A stretch of 64,000 nucleotides of DNA, from assembly GCF_008974245.1 (NCBI RefSeq), contig NZ_BBZI01000013.1, forward strand, positions 186,001 through 250,000, in the 5' to 3' direction. The notes under the pieces are model-generated. The model was not told where the DNA came from. It did not search any database and saw only the letters and a list, made by a program, of their open reading frames with translations. Positions 1-7,748 of this stretch are shown in pieces; position 1 is the stretch's first letter, and each line of letters opens with the position of its first letter. Origin of the DNA: Streptomyces abyssomicinicus. GTDB taxonomy: Bacteria; Actinomycetota; Actinomycetes; Streptomycetales; Streptomycetaceae. The position numbers and the translations under genes are program-made.

Positions 1-134
1 GTCTCCTTCACGTCGGGAACCTCGGGGAACTCCTCGGCGCCGACGAGTCCGTGGGCGAGGCCCGCCTCGGCGAGGATGGCGCGGAGTTCGGTGATCTTCC
101 CGGCGTTGCGGGTGGCGAGGACGATGCGGGTCAT
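1..134 (-). CDS. rdgB: RdgB/HAM1 dITP/XTP pyrophosphatase, N-terminal part
   Basis: The gene runs off the left edge and only about 44 N-terminal codons are present. The visible start, MTRIVLATRNAGKITELRAI, carries the ATRN-x-GK substrate-binding signature of the HAM1/RdgB family. These enzymes hydrolyse non-canonical purine nucleoside triphosphates (dITP, XTP) to monophosphates in the cytoplasm and keep them out of DNA. The ATG lies 61 bp from the divergent rph start. In many actinobacteria rph and rdgB are co-directional, so the divergent arrangement here is worth noting. Family assignment is firm; the catalytic part is outside the window. Confidence 0.93.
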   Translation of the reverse strand, partial: MTRIVLATRNAGKITELRAILAEAGLAHGLVGAEEFPEVPDVKE

Positions 135-195
135 GGGCATCAGTATCGTCGCCGCCCGTCCGGGCGAGGGGTGCGGGGCGGATAGGCTCGGGCGC

Positions 196-927
196 ATGTC
201 TCGTATCGACGGCCGTACCCCCGACCAGCTCCGCCCGGTGACCATCGAGCGGGGGTGGAGCAAGCACGCGGAGGGCTCCGTCCTCGTCTCCTTCGGCGAC
301 ACCAGGGTGTTCTGCACCGCCTCGGTCACCGAGGGCGTGCCGCGCTGGCGCAAGGGCAGCGGCGAGGGCTGGGTCACCGCCGAGTACTCGATGCTGCCGC
401 GCGCCACCAACACCCGCGGGGACCGCGAGGCCGTCAAGGGCCGCATCGGCGGCCGGACCCACGAGATCAGCCGGCTGATCGGCCGTTCTCTGCGCGCGGT
501 GATCGACTACAAGGCACTGGGCGAGAACACGATCGTGCTGGACTGCGACGTCCTGCAGGCCGACGGCGGCACCCGCACCGCGGCGATCACCGGCGCGTAC
601 GTCGCGCTGGCGGACGCGGTGGCGTGGGCGCAGGGGAGGAAGCTGGTGAAGGCCGGCCGGCAGCCGCTGACCGGCACGGTGTCGGCGGTGTCGGTGGGCA
701 TCGTGGCCGGGGTGCCGCTGCTGGACCTCTGCTACGAGGAGGACGTGCGCGCCGAGACGGACATGAACGTGGTGTGCACCGGCGACGGCCGCTTCGTCGA
801 GGTGCAGGGCACCGCGGAGGCCGAGCCGTTCGCCCGTGAGGAGCTGAACGCGCTGCTGGACCTGGCGGTGGCCGGCTGCGGCGACCTGGCCGCGGCCCAG
901 CGCGCCGCGCTGGAACTCACCCTCTAG
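196..927 (+). CDS. rph: ribonuclease PH
   Basis: 243 residues, the usual length for RNase PH, a phosphate-dependent 3'-5' exoribonuclease that trims tRNA 3' ends. The N-terminus MSRIDGRTPDQLRPVTIERG is typical (R-x-DGR-x(4)-LRP). Around residues 116-135 lies DCDVLQADGGTRTAAITGAY, the conserved phosphate- and metal-binding block. I chose the ATG at 196 because upstream in-frame methionines lack family similarity and would overlap the rdgB start. The gene probably shares a short divergent promoter region with rdgB. A lipoprotein gene follows after about 107 bp with its own strong ribosome binding site. Confidence 0.96.
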   Translation: MSRIDGRTPDQLRPVTIERGWSKHAEGSVLVSFGDTRVFCTASVTEGVPRWRKGSGEGWVTAEYSMLPRATNTRGDREAVKGRIGGRTHEISRLIGRSLRAVIDYKALGENTIVLDCDVLQADGGTRTAAITGAYVALADAVAWAQGRKLVKAGRQPLTGTVSAVSVGIVAGVPLLDLCYEEDVRAETDMNVVCTGDGRFVEVQGTAEAEPFAREELNALLDLAVAGCGDLAAAQRAALELTL

Positions 928-1034
928 GGGGACGGCAGGCGGGGAACTTCACCTGGCCGCCGCGCGTCCTGATGTGTGGGGACGTGCGGCGGCCGTCGTG
1001 CGTTCCGGCCCCCCAAGAAGGAGGACCGGTTTCC

Positions 1035-1433
1035 ATGTCTGCTCCCGCGGCGCGTACCGCGAAGAGGGTTCCGGCGGCGATCGCCGCGGTGGCGGTGGCC
1101 GCCCTGCTGACCACCGGCTGCGACGCCCTGTCCACAGCTGTGGACTGCGCGCGGACGGCCGCCGCCATATCCGACAGCGTCGCCGAACTGCAGCAGGCCG
1201 TGGACGCCGCGAGCAACGACCCGACGCAGCTCGAGGAGTCGCTGGCCTCGATCGACCAGAACCTGGCCGAGCTCGACGACTCCACGGGTGACGCCGACGT
1301 CGGCAAGGCGGTCGACGACCTCCGCAGCGGCGTCGAGGAGGTCCGCAAGGCCGTCGAGGGCGGTGACGTCACTCCGGACATCACGCCGATCACCGACGCC
1401 TCCGGGGAGCTGGCCAAGGTCTGCACACCCTGA
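1035..1433 (+). CDS. small secreted lipoprotein
   Basis: 132 residues. A strong Shine-Dalgarno (AGAAGGAGG) lies 9-17 bases before the ATG. The first 28 residues form a lipoprotein signal peptide: basic start (RTAKR), Ala/Val-rich core and lipobox L-T-T-G-C with Cys29. The rest is a helical, acidic, Ser/Asp/Glu/Gln-rich domain with heptad-like hydrophobic spacing (AELQQAVDAA, LASIDQNLAELDD), suggesting a small helical bundle or coiled coil on the outer membrane face. No catalytic motif is visible and I do not recognise a function. It is probably transcribed on its own or by read-through from rph. Confidence 0.8.
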   Translation: MSAPAARTAKRVPAAIAAVAVAALLTTGCDALSTAVDCARTAAAISDSVAELQQAVDAASNDPTQLEESLASIDQNLAELDDSTGDADVGKAVDDLRSGVEEVRKAVEGGDVTPDITPITDASGELAKVCTP

Positions 1434-1484
1434 CCGGGGCCGCCGGGGCGGCGGCCCGGCCCCGTCCGCAGGCCCGTCCCATCA

Positions 1485-2030
1485 GCGACTGCCCCGTCAG
1501 CGGCTCGGCCCCGTCAGCGGGTCGGCCCCGTCAGCGGGTCGGTCAGCCGACAGGCGGTCGGTCGCCGACAGGCAGTCCGTGGGCCGGTGGCCGGTAGACG
1601 GTCGGTGGGCCGGTGCACGGTCAGTTGCCGAAAGGCGCTCGGTCGCCGACAAGCAGTCCGTCGGCCGGTCGGTGGTAGGTAATCGGCCGGCCGGTGCACG
1701 GTCGGACAGCCGACAGACAGTCCGTCGGCCGGCAGGCGGTCGGTCGCCGACAGGCGGTCCGTCGGCCGGTCGGTGAACCGGCCGCCGGTAGGCAATCGGC
1801 CGACCGGTGCACGGTCAGTTACCGATAGGCGGTCGGTCGCCGACAGGCGGTCCGTCGGCCGGTCGGTGAACCGGCCGCCGGTAGGCAATCGGCCGACCGG
1901 TGCACGGTCAGTTACCGATAGGCGGTCGGTCGCCGACAGGCGGTCCGTGGGTCGGTCGGTGGGCCGGTCGCCGGCAGTCGGGCGGCTGGTAGAGGGTCGG
2001 GCGGCCGGCGGCATGCCGGTGGGCGGGGGC
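1485..2030. repeat. GGTCGG-rich tandem repeat array
   Basis: A roughly 550 bp gene-free stretch built from imperfect copies of GGTCGG/GCCGACAGGCGGTCC-type words. The right part is a near-perfect 93-bp tandem: the word GGCGGTCGGTCGCCGACAGG recurs at 1735, 1828 and 1921, and the units at 1735-1827 and 1828-1920 look the same base for base apart from the first bases at the left junction. More degenerate copies extend left to about 1545, and a 17-bp repeat (GGCCCCGTCAGCGGGTC) sits at the left edge. The 93-bp period is divisible by three, so open frames exist on both strands, but none has a start site or protein character that persuades me. Confidence 0.85.
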
Positions 2031-2031
2031 G

Positions 2032-2784
2032 TCAGATGTCGTAGACGGCGCCGGCCTTCGCCAGCTCGACCGGCCCCCGGTAGGCCCCCGCGGCGGCGGC
2101 CAGGTTGGCCTGGGGGTCGGTCCAGGGCGCGATGTGGGTGAGGACCAGCCTGCGCGCCCCGGCGCGCGTCGCGACCTCGCCGGCCTGGCGGCCGTTGAGG
2201 TGCAGGTCGGGGATCTCCTCCCGGCCGTCGGCGAACGCGGCCTCGCAGAGGAACAGGTCGGTGTCGCGGGCGAGGTCCTCCAGCGCCGGGAAGGGCCCGG
2301 TGTCGCCGGAGTAGGTCAGCGAGCTGCCGTTGTGCTCGAGGCGGATGCCGTACGCCTCGACGGGGTGCGCCATCAGCTCGGTGTGCACGGTGAACGGGCC
2401 GATCTCGAAGGTGCCGGGCTTGACCGTGTGGAAGTCGAAGACCTCGCTCATCGAGCTGGCCGAGGGCGTGTCCGCGTGCGCGGTGGTGAGGTGGTGCTCG
2501 GTGCCCTCGGGTCCGAAGACCGGGATCGGCTCGCAGCGGCCGCCGTCCGGCCGGTAGTACCGGACCACGAAGTAGGCGCACATGTCGATGCAGTGGTCGG
2601 CGTGCAGATGGCTGAGGAAGATCGCGTCCAGGTCGTACAGGCCGATGTGACGCTGCAGCTCGCCGAGGGCGCCGTTGCCCATGTCGAGGAGCAGCCGGAA
2701 GCCGTCGGCCTCGACGAGGTAGCTCGAGCAGGCCGATTCCGTGGAGGGGAACGACCCCGAGCAGCCGACGACGGTGAGCTTCAT
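2032..2784 (-). CDS. MBL-fold metal-dependent hydrolase (RNase Z-like family)
   Basis: 250 residues. N-terminal MKLTVVGCSGSFP is the first strand and loop of the metallo-beta-lactamase fold. The metal-binding H-x-H-x-D-H motif is HLHADH at residues 59-64, and a second metal-binding region (SGDTGPFP) follows mid-protein. C-terminal VLTHIAPW supplies the last histidine. The family includes tRNase Z-like and phosphodiesterase-like enzymes; the specific substrate cannot be read from sequence. It ends inside the right edge of the GGTCGG repeat array, with only a few bases between the repeats and its stop codon. Confidence 0.9.
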   Translation of the reverse strand: MKLTVVGCSGSFPSTESACSSYLVEADGFRLLLDMGNGALGELQRHIGLYDLDAIFLSHLHADHCIDMCAYFVVRYYRPDGGRCEPIPVFGPEGTEHHLTTAHADTPSASSMSEVFDFHTVKPGTFEIGPFTVHTELMAHPVEAYGIRLEHNGSSLTYSGDTGPFPALEDLARDTDLFLCEAAFADGREEIPDLHLNGRQAGEVATRAGARRLVLTHIAPWTDPQANLAAAAGAYRGPVELAKAGAVYDI

Positions 2785-2952
2785 GGAGCGGGAACCTCCG
2801 TAGGCAGGGGTGGGACGACGGGGCTCGTGCGGTCCGTCGAGACTAAGCCGCCGGAACGCCCGTGGCTCCTCGCCGAGGCTCCGTTGTGGGGGAACTCACC
2901 TGCCTTGTCACCGGTTCGGCTGGTCGTGGGGCACAAGGGGCGCACGGGGCGC

Positions 2953-3004
2953 GCACGACGACGGCCGGCACCCCCCGCAAGGGGCGCCGGCCGCCGTGTC
3001 GTGC
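2953..3004 (-). terminator. terminator hairpin after cysM
   Basis: Inverted repeat: GCACGAC-GACGGCCGGC pairs with GCCGGCCGCCGT-GTCGTGC around a C/A-rich loop, with a small bulge. It sits about 75 bases past the cysM stop on the minus strand and upstream of the MBL gene. It has no T-run, as is usual for Streptomyces hairpin terminators. Confidence 0.6.
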
Positions 3005-3077
3005 GTGCCGCGCGGGTCCGCGACCGGACCCGGCCACGGGTCCGGCGCCGTACCCGCCCGCGCGGGGGTGCGCCTCG

Positions 3078-4028
3078 TCAGGCCCAGAGCTGGCCCTGCA
3101 GCGTCTCGACCGCCTCGTCGGTGGTGGCAGCCGTGTAGACGCCGGTGGACAGGTACTTCCAGCCGCCGTCGGCGACCACGAAGACGATGTCGGCCTCCTC
3201 GCCGGCCTTGAGCGCCTTCTTCCCGACGCCGATGGCGGCGTGCAGGGAGGCGCCGGTGGAGATGCCGGCGAAGATGCCCTCGAACTGGAGCAGCTCCCGG
3301 GTGCGCACGACCGCGTCGGCGGAGCCCACCGAGTAGCGGGTGGTCAGCACCGAGGCGTCGTACAGCTCGGGGACGAAGCCCTCGTCGAGGTTGCGCAGGC
3401 CGTAGACCAGGTCGTCGTAGCGCGGCTCGGCGGCGACGATCTTCACGTCCGGCTTGTGCTCGCGCAGGTAGCGGCCGACGCCCATCAGGGTGCCGGTGGT
3501 GCCGAGGCCCGCGACGAAGTGGGTGACCGAGGGGAGGTCGGCGAGGATCTCCGGACCGGTGGTGGCGTAGTGGGCGCCCGCGTTGTCCGGGTTGCCGTAC
3601 TGGTACAGCATCACCCAGTCGGGGTGCTGCTCGGAGAGTTCCTTGGCCATCCGCACGGCGGTGTTGGAGCCGCCCGCGGCCGGGCTGGGGATGATCTCCG
3701 CGCCCCACATGGACAGCAGGTCGCGCCGCTCCTGGGAGGTGTTCTCCGGCATCACGCAGACGATGCGGTAGCCCTTGAGCTTGGCCGCCATGGCGAGCGA
3801 GATGCCGGTGTTCCCGGAGGTCGGCTCCAGGATGGTGCAGCCGGGCGTGAGGCGGCCGTCCTTCTCGGCCTGCTCGATCATGTGGAGCGCGGGGCGGTCC
3901 TTGATCGAGCCGGTCGGGTTGCGGTCCTCCAGCTTCGCCCAGATGCGGACGTTCTCGGACGGGGAGAGCCGCGGCAGGCGCACCAGGGGGGTGTCGCCCA
4001 CCGCCGCGATCGGGGAGTCGTAACGCAT
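3078..4028 (-). CDS. cysM: cysteine synthase, CysM type (CysO-thiocarboxylate dependent)
   Basis: 316 residues, a fold-type II PLP enzyme. The Schiff-base lysine is Lys43 in DRNPTGSIKDRPA. TSGNTG (70-75) binds the substrate carboxylate, and a glycine loop (GLGTTGTLMG) binds the PLP phosphate. It lies 21 bp downstream of cysO and near mec, the arrangement known from Mycobacterium tuberculosis. There CysM uses O-phosphoserine and takes sulfur from CysO-thiocarboxylate rather than free sulfide. The context makes that assignment likelier than O-acetylserine sulfhydrylase. A leader peptide upstream of cysO suggests cysteine-responsive control. Confidence 0.93.
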   Translation of the reverse strand: MRYDSPIAAVGDTPLVRLPRLSPSENVRIWAKLEDRNPTGSIKDRPALHMIEQAEKDGRLTPGCTILEPTSGNTGISLAMAAKLKGYRIVCVMPENTSQERRDLLSMWGAEIIPSPAAGGSNTAVRMAKELSEQHPDWVMLYQYGNPDNAGAHYATTGPEILADLPSVTHFVAGLGTTGTLMGVGRYLREHKPDVKIVAAEPRYDDLVYGLRNLDEGFVPELYDASVLTTRYSVGSADAVVRTRELLQFEGIFAGISTGASLHAAIGVGKKALKAGEEADIVFVVADGGWKYLSTGVYTAATTDEAVETLQGQLWA

Positions 4029-4049
4029 GTCGCCGCTGACCCGGCCCGC

Positions 4050-4328
4050 TCAGACCATTCCGCCGGCCACGGCCGGGAGGATGGTGACGCTGTCGCCGTC
4101 GGAGAGCTTGGTGTCGATGCCCTCGAGGAAACGGACGTCCTCGTCGTTGAGGTACACGTTCACGAAGCGGCGGAGCTGCTCGCCGTCCACGATGCGCGCC
4201 TGGATGCCGGGGTGGCGGGACTCGAGGTCCGTGATGAGGGCGCCGAGGGTCTCACCGGAGCCCTCGACGGCCTTCTGCCCGTCGGTGTACTGGCGGAGGA
4301 TGGTGGGGATGCGGACCTCGATGGCCAT
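4050..4328 (-). CDS. cysO: CysO-type sulfur-carrier protein (ThiS/MoaD fold) with extended C-terminus
   Basis: 92 residues with the beta-grasp ubiquitin-like fold of ThiS/MoaD. The C-terminus is ILPAVAGGMV, so two residues (Met-Val) follow the Gly-Gly that normally carries the thiocarboxylate. Known relatives with such tails (for example QbsE of Pseudomonas) must be trimmed by a JAMM protease before activation. The JAMM gene mec is only about 360 bp upstream, which fits. The protein should be adenylated and sulfurated by a MoeZ-like enzyme encoded elsewhere, then deliver sulfur to CysM. The gene is preceded by a 34-codon leader peptide and a GC-rich, foldable spacer. Confidence 0.92.
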   Translation of the reverse strand: MAIEVRIPTILRQYTDGQKAVEGSGETLGALITDLESRHPGIQARIVDGEQLRRFVNVYLNDEDVRFLEGIDTKLSDGDSVTILPAVAGGMV

Positions 4329-4479
4329 GTCAGGGCTCCTGTCGGATGGTGGTGCGGCGGGCTGGGGCTGTGCGGCGGTTTCGCTGCCGCGGTCCGCTGC
4401 CGGGGCGGCGGCCCGTGGCTCGGCCGGGACGCGGGCCCGGCCGGGCGCCTGGGGACCGCCGGAGGGCGGCCACGCGCGG
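4329..4479 (-). promoter_or_regulatory. probable attenuator between cysteine leader peptide and cysO
   Basis: A 151-base untranslated spacer between the leader stop and cysO. It is rich in complementary G/C blocks (GGCCGGGCCCGCG, CGGCCGAGCC, GCGGCAGCGAAACCGCCGC on the minus strand) that can fold in mutually exclusive ways. By analogy with cysteine-responsive attenuators described in mycobacteria, stalling on the leader Cys codons could switch the fold. The exact alternative helices were not computed. Confidence 0.45.
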
Positions 4480-4584
4480 TCAGCGCGGACAGAGGGCGCT
4501 GTTCAGGCGGCACAGGTCGACGTGCAGCCGCGCGACGAGCAGCTGGGTGCCCGGCGTCATTTCGCTCACGTCGTGGAGAACCAT
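4480..4584 (-). CDS. cysteine/sulfur-metabolism leader peptide (34 aa)
   Basis: A 34-codon ORF starting MVLHDVSEMT and ending ARLHVDLCRLNSALCPR. The R-x-HVDLCR-x(2)-SALC core is the hallmark of short actinobacterial 'putative leader peptides' found upstream of sulfur-assimilation and cysteine genes. Two Cys codons (TGC, TGT) lie near the end, the position expected for ribosome stalling on low Cys-tRNA. It lies 107 bp after mec and 151 bp before cysO. The peptide itself probably has no product function; translation of its Cys codons is the sensor. Too short for routine gene finders. Confidence 0.82.
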   Translation of the reverse strand: MVLHDVSEMTPGTQLLVARLHVDLCRLNSALCPR

Positions 4585-4691
4585 GCGGTCATCGTATCGA
4601 TTCCCGACGGCCTGACCGACAGGACGTCTCACCCTGCGGTCGGCTCGGGCCACGATGCGGACACGGACCGGACGCGGAGCGGATCCGCAGG

Positions 4692-5123
4692 TCAGGCGGC
4701 CGGGTGGGCGTCCACGATCCGGACCGGCTCCTCGGTGACCTCGCCCTCGACGATCCGGTAGGACCGGAACTGGAACTCGCCCAGACCGTCGGCGTCGGCC
4801 GTGGAGACCAGCACGTAGTGGGCGCCGGGCTCGTTGGCGTAGGAGATGTCGGTGCGCGAGGGGTAGGCCTCGGTGGCGGTGTGGGAGTGGTAGATGACGA
4901 CCGGCTCCTCGTCGCGGTCGTCCATGTCCCGGTAGAGCTTCAGCAGGTCCTGGCTGTCGAACTCGTAGAAGGTCGGCGACCGGGCCGCGTTCAGCATGGG
5001 GATGAAACGCTCCGGCCGGCCGGAGCCCACCGGGCCGGCGACGACGCCGCACGCCTCGTCCGGGTGGTCCCGGCGGGCGTGCTCGACGATCTGGTCCACG
5101 AGGGCCTGGGTGATGGTCAGCAT
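4692..5123 (-). CDS. mec: Mec-type JAMM/MPN+ metalloprotease (M67 family)
   Basis: 143 residues from MLTITQALVDQIV; an in-frame upstream extension is proline- and arginine-rich and unlike the family. The zinc-binding JAMM motif is intact: Glu23 in DEACG, then H79-S-H81-x(10)-D92 with Ser89 (YHSHTATEAYPSRTD). In M. tuberculosis, Mec releases cysteine from the CysO-cysteine adduct formed by CysM. Here it may also remove the Met-Val tail of CysO to expose Gly-Gly. It is the first gene of the mec / leader / cysO / cysM cluster. Confidence 0.92.
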   Translation of the reverse strand: MLTITQALVDQIVEHARRDHPDEACGVVAGPVGSGRPERFIPMLNAARSPTFYEFDSQDLLKLYRDMDDRDEEPVVIYHSHTATEAYPSRTDISYANEPGAHYVLVSTADADGLGEFQFRSYRIVEGEVTEEPVRIVDAHPAA

Positions 5124-5153
5124 GGCGGCAGGATATGCGGTGCCGAACGCGGG

Positions 5154-5192
5154 CCGGCCCCGCCCTCTCGCGTGGCGAGACGGCGGGGCCGG
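5154..5192. terminator. bidirectional hairpin terminator
   Basis: Perfect 11-bp stem CCGGCCCCGCC / GGCGGGGCCGG with a loop that itself contains CTCGC/GCGAG. It lies between the end of the amino-acid permease and the start of mec, so it should end permease transcription. Confidence 0.7.
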
Positions 5193-5271
5193 AATGCGGG
5201 ACGGCACGGGGGTGCCGGTCCGGGACGCGACCGGACCGGCGTCCGGGGCGGCGGTCGGGGCGGCGGTCGGG

Positions 5272-6723
5272 TCAGCCGACCTTGTCCAGGGCGACCTCGC
5301 GCCGCTCGGTGACCTCCGGCGAGCGGGCCTTGAGGACCAGCCAGCCGATGCCCAGCGCGACGGCCCAGCCGGCCATCACGTAGAGGCAGATCCGGGACTC
5401 GGCGTTCAGCGCGATCATCACGGTCACCATCAGCAGGAAGAGGATGGCGATCCAGCTGCAGACCGAGCCGCCCGGCGCCGGGAAGGACGAGGCACGCACC
5501 CGGCCGGCGGCGACCGCGCGGCGGTAGAGCACGTGGCTGACGCAGATCATCAGCCAGGTCCAGATGCCGGCCGCGGTGGCGACGGAGGTGACGTAGCCGA
5601 AGGCCTTCTCCGGGACGACGTAGTTCAGGACCACGCCGATGCCCATCAGCAGCACCGAGACGGCGATGCCGACGGCCGGGGTCTTGGTGGAGGAGAGCTT
5701 GTTGAAGACCTTGGGGGCCTCGCCGTTGTCCGCCAGGGTGCGCAGCATGCGGCCGGTGGAGTACATGCCGGAGTTGCAGGAGGACAGGGCCGCGGTCAGC
5801 ACCACGAAGTTCACGATGGCCGCGCCGGCCGGGATGCCGATCTTGGCGAAGGCGGCGACGAACGGGCTCACGTCGGGCGCGAACTCGGTCCACTTGACCA
5901 CGCACAGGATGACGGTCAGGGCGCCCACGTAGAAGAGGGCGATGCGCCACGGCAGGGTGTTGATCGCCTTGGGCAGGGTCTTCTCGGGGTTCTCCGACTC
6001 ACCGGCGGTGACGCCGACCAGCTCGACGGCCAGGTAGGCGAACATGACGCCCTGCAGGGTCATCAGGGACGAGCCGATGCCGTTCGGGAAGAAGCCGTCG
6101 AACGCCCACAGGTTGGAGACCTGGGCGGTGTCGCCGGCCGCGCTGAAGCCGAAGGTCAGCACGCCGAGACCGATCACGATCATGCCGATGATGGCGGTGA
6201 CCTTGACCATCGAGAACCAGAACTCGATCTCGCCGAAGAGCTTGACGGAGATCAGGTTGGCGCCGAAGAGGACGACCAGGAAGACCAGCGCCGAGACCCA
6301 CTGCGGGATCTCCGGGAACCAGTAGTGGATGTAGATGGCGGCGGCCGTGAGCTCGGCCATGCCGGTGACCACCCACATCAGCCAGTACGTCCAGCCGGTG
6401 AAGTACCCGGCGAACGGGCCGACGAACTCCCGGGAGTACTCCGCGAAGGAACCCGAGACGGGGCGGTAGAGCAGGAGCTCGCCGAGCGCCCGCATGATGA
6501 AGAAGATGATCACGCCGGCGAGGGCGTACATCAGGATCAGGGAGGGACCGGCCTTGGCGATGTTCGCCCCGGCCCCCAGGAAGAGGCCGACGCCGATGGC
6601 GCCGCCGATGGCGATCATCTGGACCTGCCGGCTGCCGAGCCCTCGCTCGTACCCCTCCTCGGGGGCGTCGCCGCGCACGGCCTCACTGCCGTCGTGGTTG
6701 CTCGCGACCTGCGATGAGGTCAT
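5272..6723 (-). CDS. amino-acid permease (APC superfamily, AAT family)
   Basis: 483 residues from MTSSQVASNHDG. About 12 hydrophobic spans follow a hydrophilic N-tail. The first span carries IAIGGAIGVGLFLGAG, the unwound TM1 substrate site of the amino-acid transporter family, and GRMLRTLADNGEAPKVFNKL is the conserved cytoplasmic loop after TM8. The sequence resembles the D-serine/D-alanine/glycine, proline and GABA permeases, but the substrate cannot be fixed. I rejected the longer upstream start because the extra 62 residues are low-complexity and unlike the family. It stands alone, closed by the hairpin at 5154-5192. Confidence 0.9.
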   Translation of the reverse strand: MTSSQVASNHDGSEAVRGDAPEEGYERGLGSRQVQMIAIGGAIGVGLFLGAGANIAKAGPSLILMYALAGVIIFFIMRALGELLLYRPVSGSFAEYSREFVGPFAGYFTGWTYWLMWVVTGMAELTAAAIYIHYWFPEIPQWVSALVFLVVLFGANLISVKLFGEIEFWFSMVKVTAIIGMIVIGLGVLTFGFSAAGDTAQVSNLWAFDGFFPNGIGSSLMTLQGVMFAYLAVELVGVTAGESENPEKTLPKAINTLPWRIALFYVGALTVILCVVKWTEFAPDVSPFVAAFAKIGIPAGAAIVNFVVLTAALSSCNSGMYSTGRMLRTLADNGEAPKVFNKLSSTKTPAVGIAVSVLLMGIGVVLNYVVPEKAFGYVTSVATAAGIWTWLMICVSHVLYRRAVAAGRVRASSFPAPGGSVCSWIAILFLLMVTVMIALNAESRICLYVMAGWAVALGIGWLVLKARSPEVTERREVALDKVG

Positions 6724-7057
6724 GGTGGTGCGCCTTTCTCCAGGGACCGGCCCGTCACGCGTCGTCTTCGACTGTTGACCCGGGCCGGGGGATGCATGCC
6801 CCGCGTGGGGCCAAGGGGAGTTCTCTGCCTGCCGACGGTCGGTCGGGCCTGCTGGCGCCGCTCCGGCGGACAGGGGTGGTATCCGGCCGGAGCGAGAAAG
6901 TTGGCTCAAAGGTACGGAGAAGCACGACGCCGCGCTGTGGTGGATTCCACAGCGCGGCGGCCGATTATTCCCTATATGTCTGATTCACGGCGTCCGGAAA
7001 TCGGATTTTGCCGTCCGTTTACCGAACGCCGGGGCAACCTTTCGACGTCCCGCCCGT
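6724..7057. other. gene-free spacer: permease promoter region plus terminator at 6928-6959
   Basis: 334 bases. At 6928-6959 lies a perfect 13-bp stem, CGCCGCGCTGTGG / CCACAGCGCGGCG, with loop TGGATT; it probably terminates clpS-DUF2017 transcription on the minus strand. An AT-richer patch at 6960-7020 (TTATTCCCTATATG) may belong to the permease promoter. No coding frame convinces me. Confidence 0.7.
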
Positions 7058-7675
7058 CTACGGCATCAGTGTCTCGACGAGGCTCTCCTGGAGCCCTCCG
7101 AGCCAGAGGTAGGCCATCACCAGCGGCTTCCGCTCGTCGGTGTCGGGGAGGCGGTAGAGGATCTCGCTGTCCTCCTCGTCGGTGATGTCCAGGCGGGCGG
7201 CGATGGCGAGGCGGATGTCGTTGAGCGCTTTCAGCCACCGCAGGGACCGCTCGGGGGTGAGCCTCAGGACTCCCCCGCCCGTCCCCGCGCCGCCGGACTC
7301 CAGCGTCAGCTCGTCGAGGCCGCGGACGACCGCGAGCGCGTCCTCCCGCTTGCCGGCCCGCAGATCGTTCTCGGTGTAGCGGCGGAACTCCGCGGAGGAC
7401 GCCTTGGCCTCCTCGGCCTGCTGTGCGGTGTCCGGGAACTTGGCCGGGTCGGTGTAGGCGTCCGGGAAGAGCCGGCGCAGGACCGGGTCGGACGGCGGCT
7501 CGCTGGGGCCGTCGGCGAAGAGTTCGGCGAGCGGGTCGGCGGAGGCGTCCTCGGCGGGGCCGGGGCCGATCAGCTCCAGGAGCTGGGCGGCCAGCGACCG
7601 GATGATCGAGATCTCGACGTCGTCGAGCGCGACGGACGCGCCGCCGCCGGGGAGCGGTTCGAAGGTTCCGGGCAT
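7058..7675 (-). CDS. DUF2017 family protein
   Basis: 205 residues, soluble and mostly helical, with a conserved start (MPGTFEPL) and core (LDDVEISIIRSLAAQLLEL) seen in actinobacterial DUF2017 proteins. This family is commonly encoded next to clpS, as here: clpS lies 73 bp upstream on the same strand. Its biochemical role is unknown; the constant neighbourhood suggests a link to ClpS-dependent proteolysis, which is inference. A hairpin about 100 bases past its stop probably ends the two-gene unit. Confidence 0.85.
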   Translation of the reverse strand: MPGTFEPLPGGGASVALDDVEISIIRSLAAQLLELIGPGPAEDASADPLAELFADGPSEPPSDPVLRRLFPDAYTDPAKFPDTAQQAEEAKASSAEFRRYTENDLRAGKREDALAVVRGLDELTLESGGAGTGGGVLRLTPERSLRWLKALNDIRLAIAARLDITDEEDSEILYRLPDTDERKPLVMAYLWLGGLQESLVETLMP

Positions 7676-7748
7676 GGGATGGCAGATCTTTTCGGCTCGG
7701 CGGGCGGTCGGTCCGGGCCCCTGCGGGATGTCGGGGGCCGTACGGGAT

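Noticed and set aside
1735..2013. CRISPR array or coding repeat protein at the 93-bp repeat
   Set aside because: No unique spacers lie between the copies, and the 31-codon frames on both strands lack a start site and protein-like composition.
2862..5312. 816-codon plus-strand frame across cysM-mec
   Set aside because: It is antisense to cysM, cysO and mec, which have clear motifs; composition is Val/Gly/Asp-rich as expected of an antisense frame in high-GC DNA.
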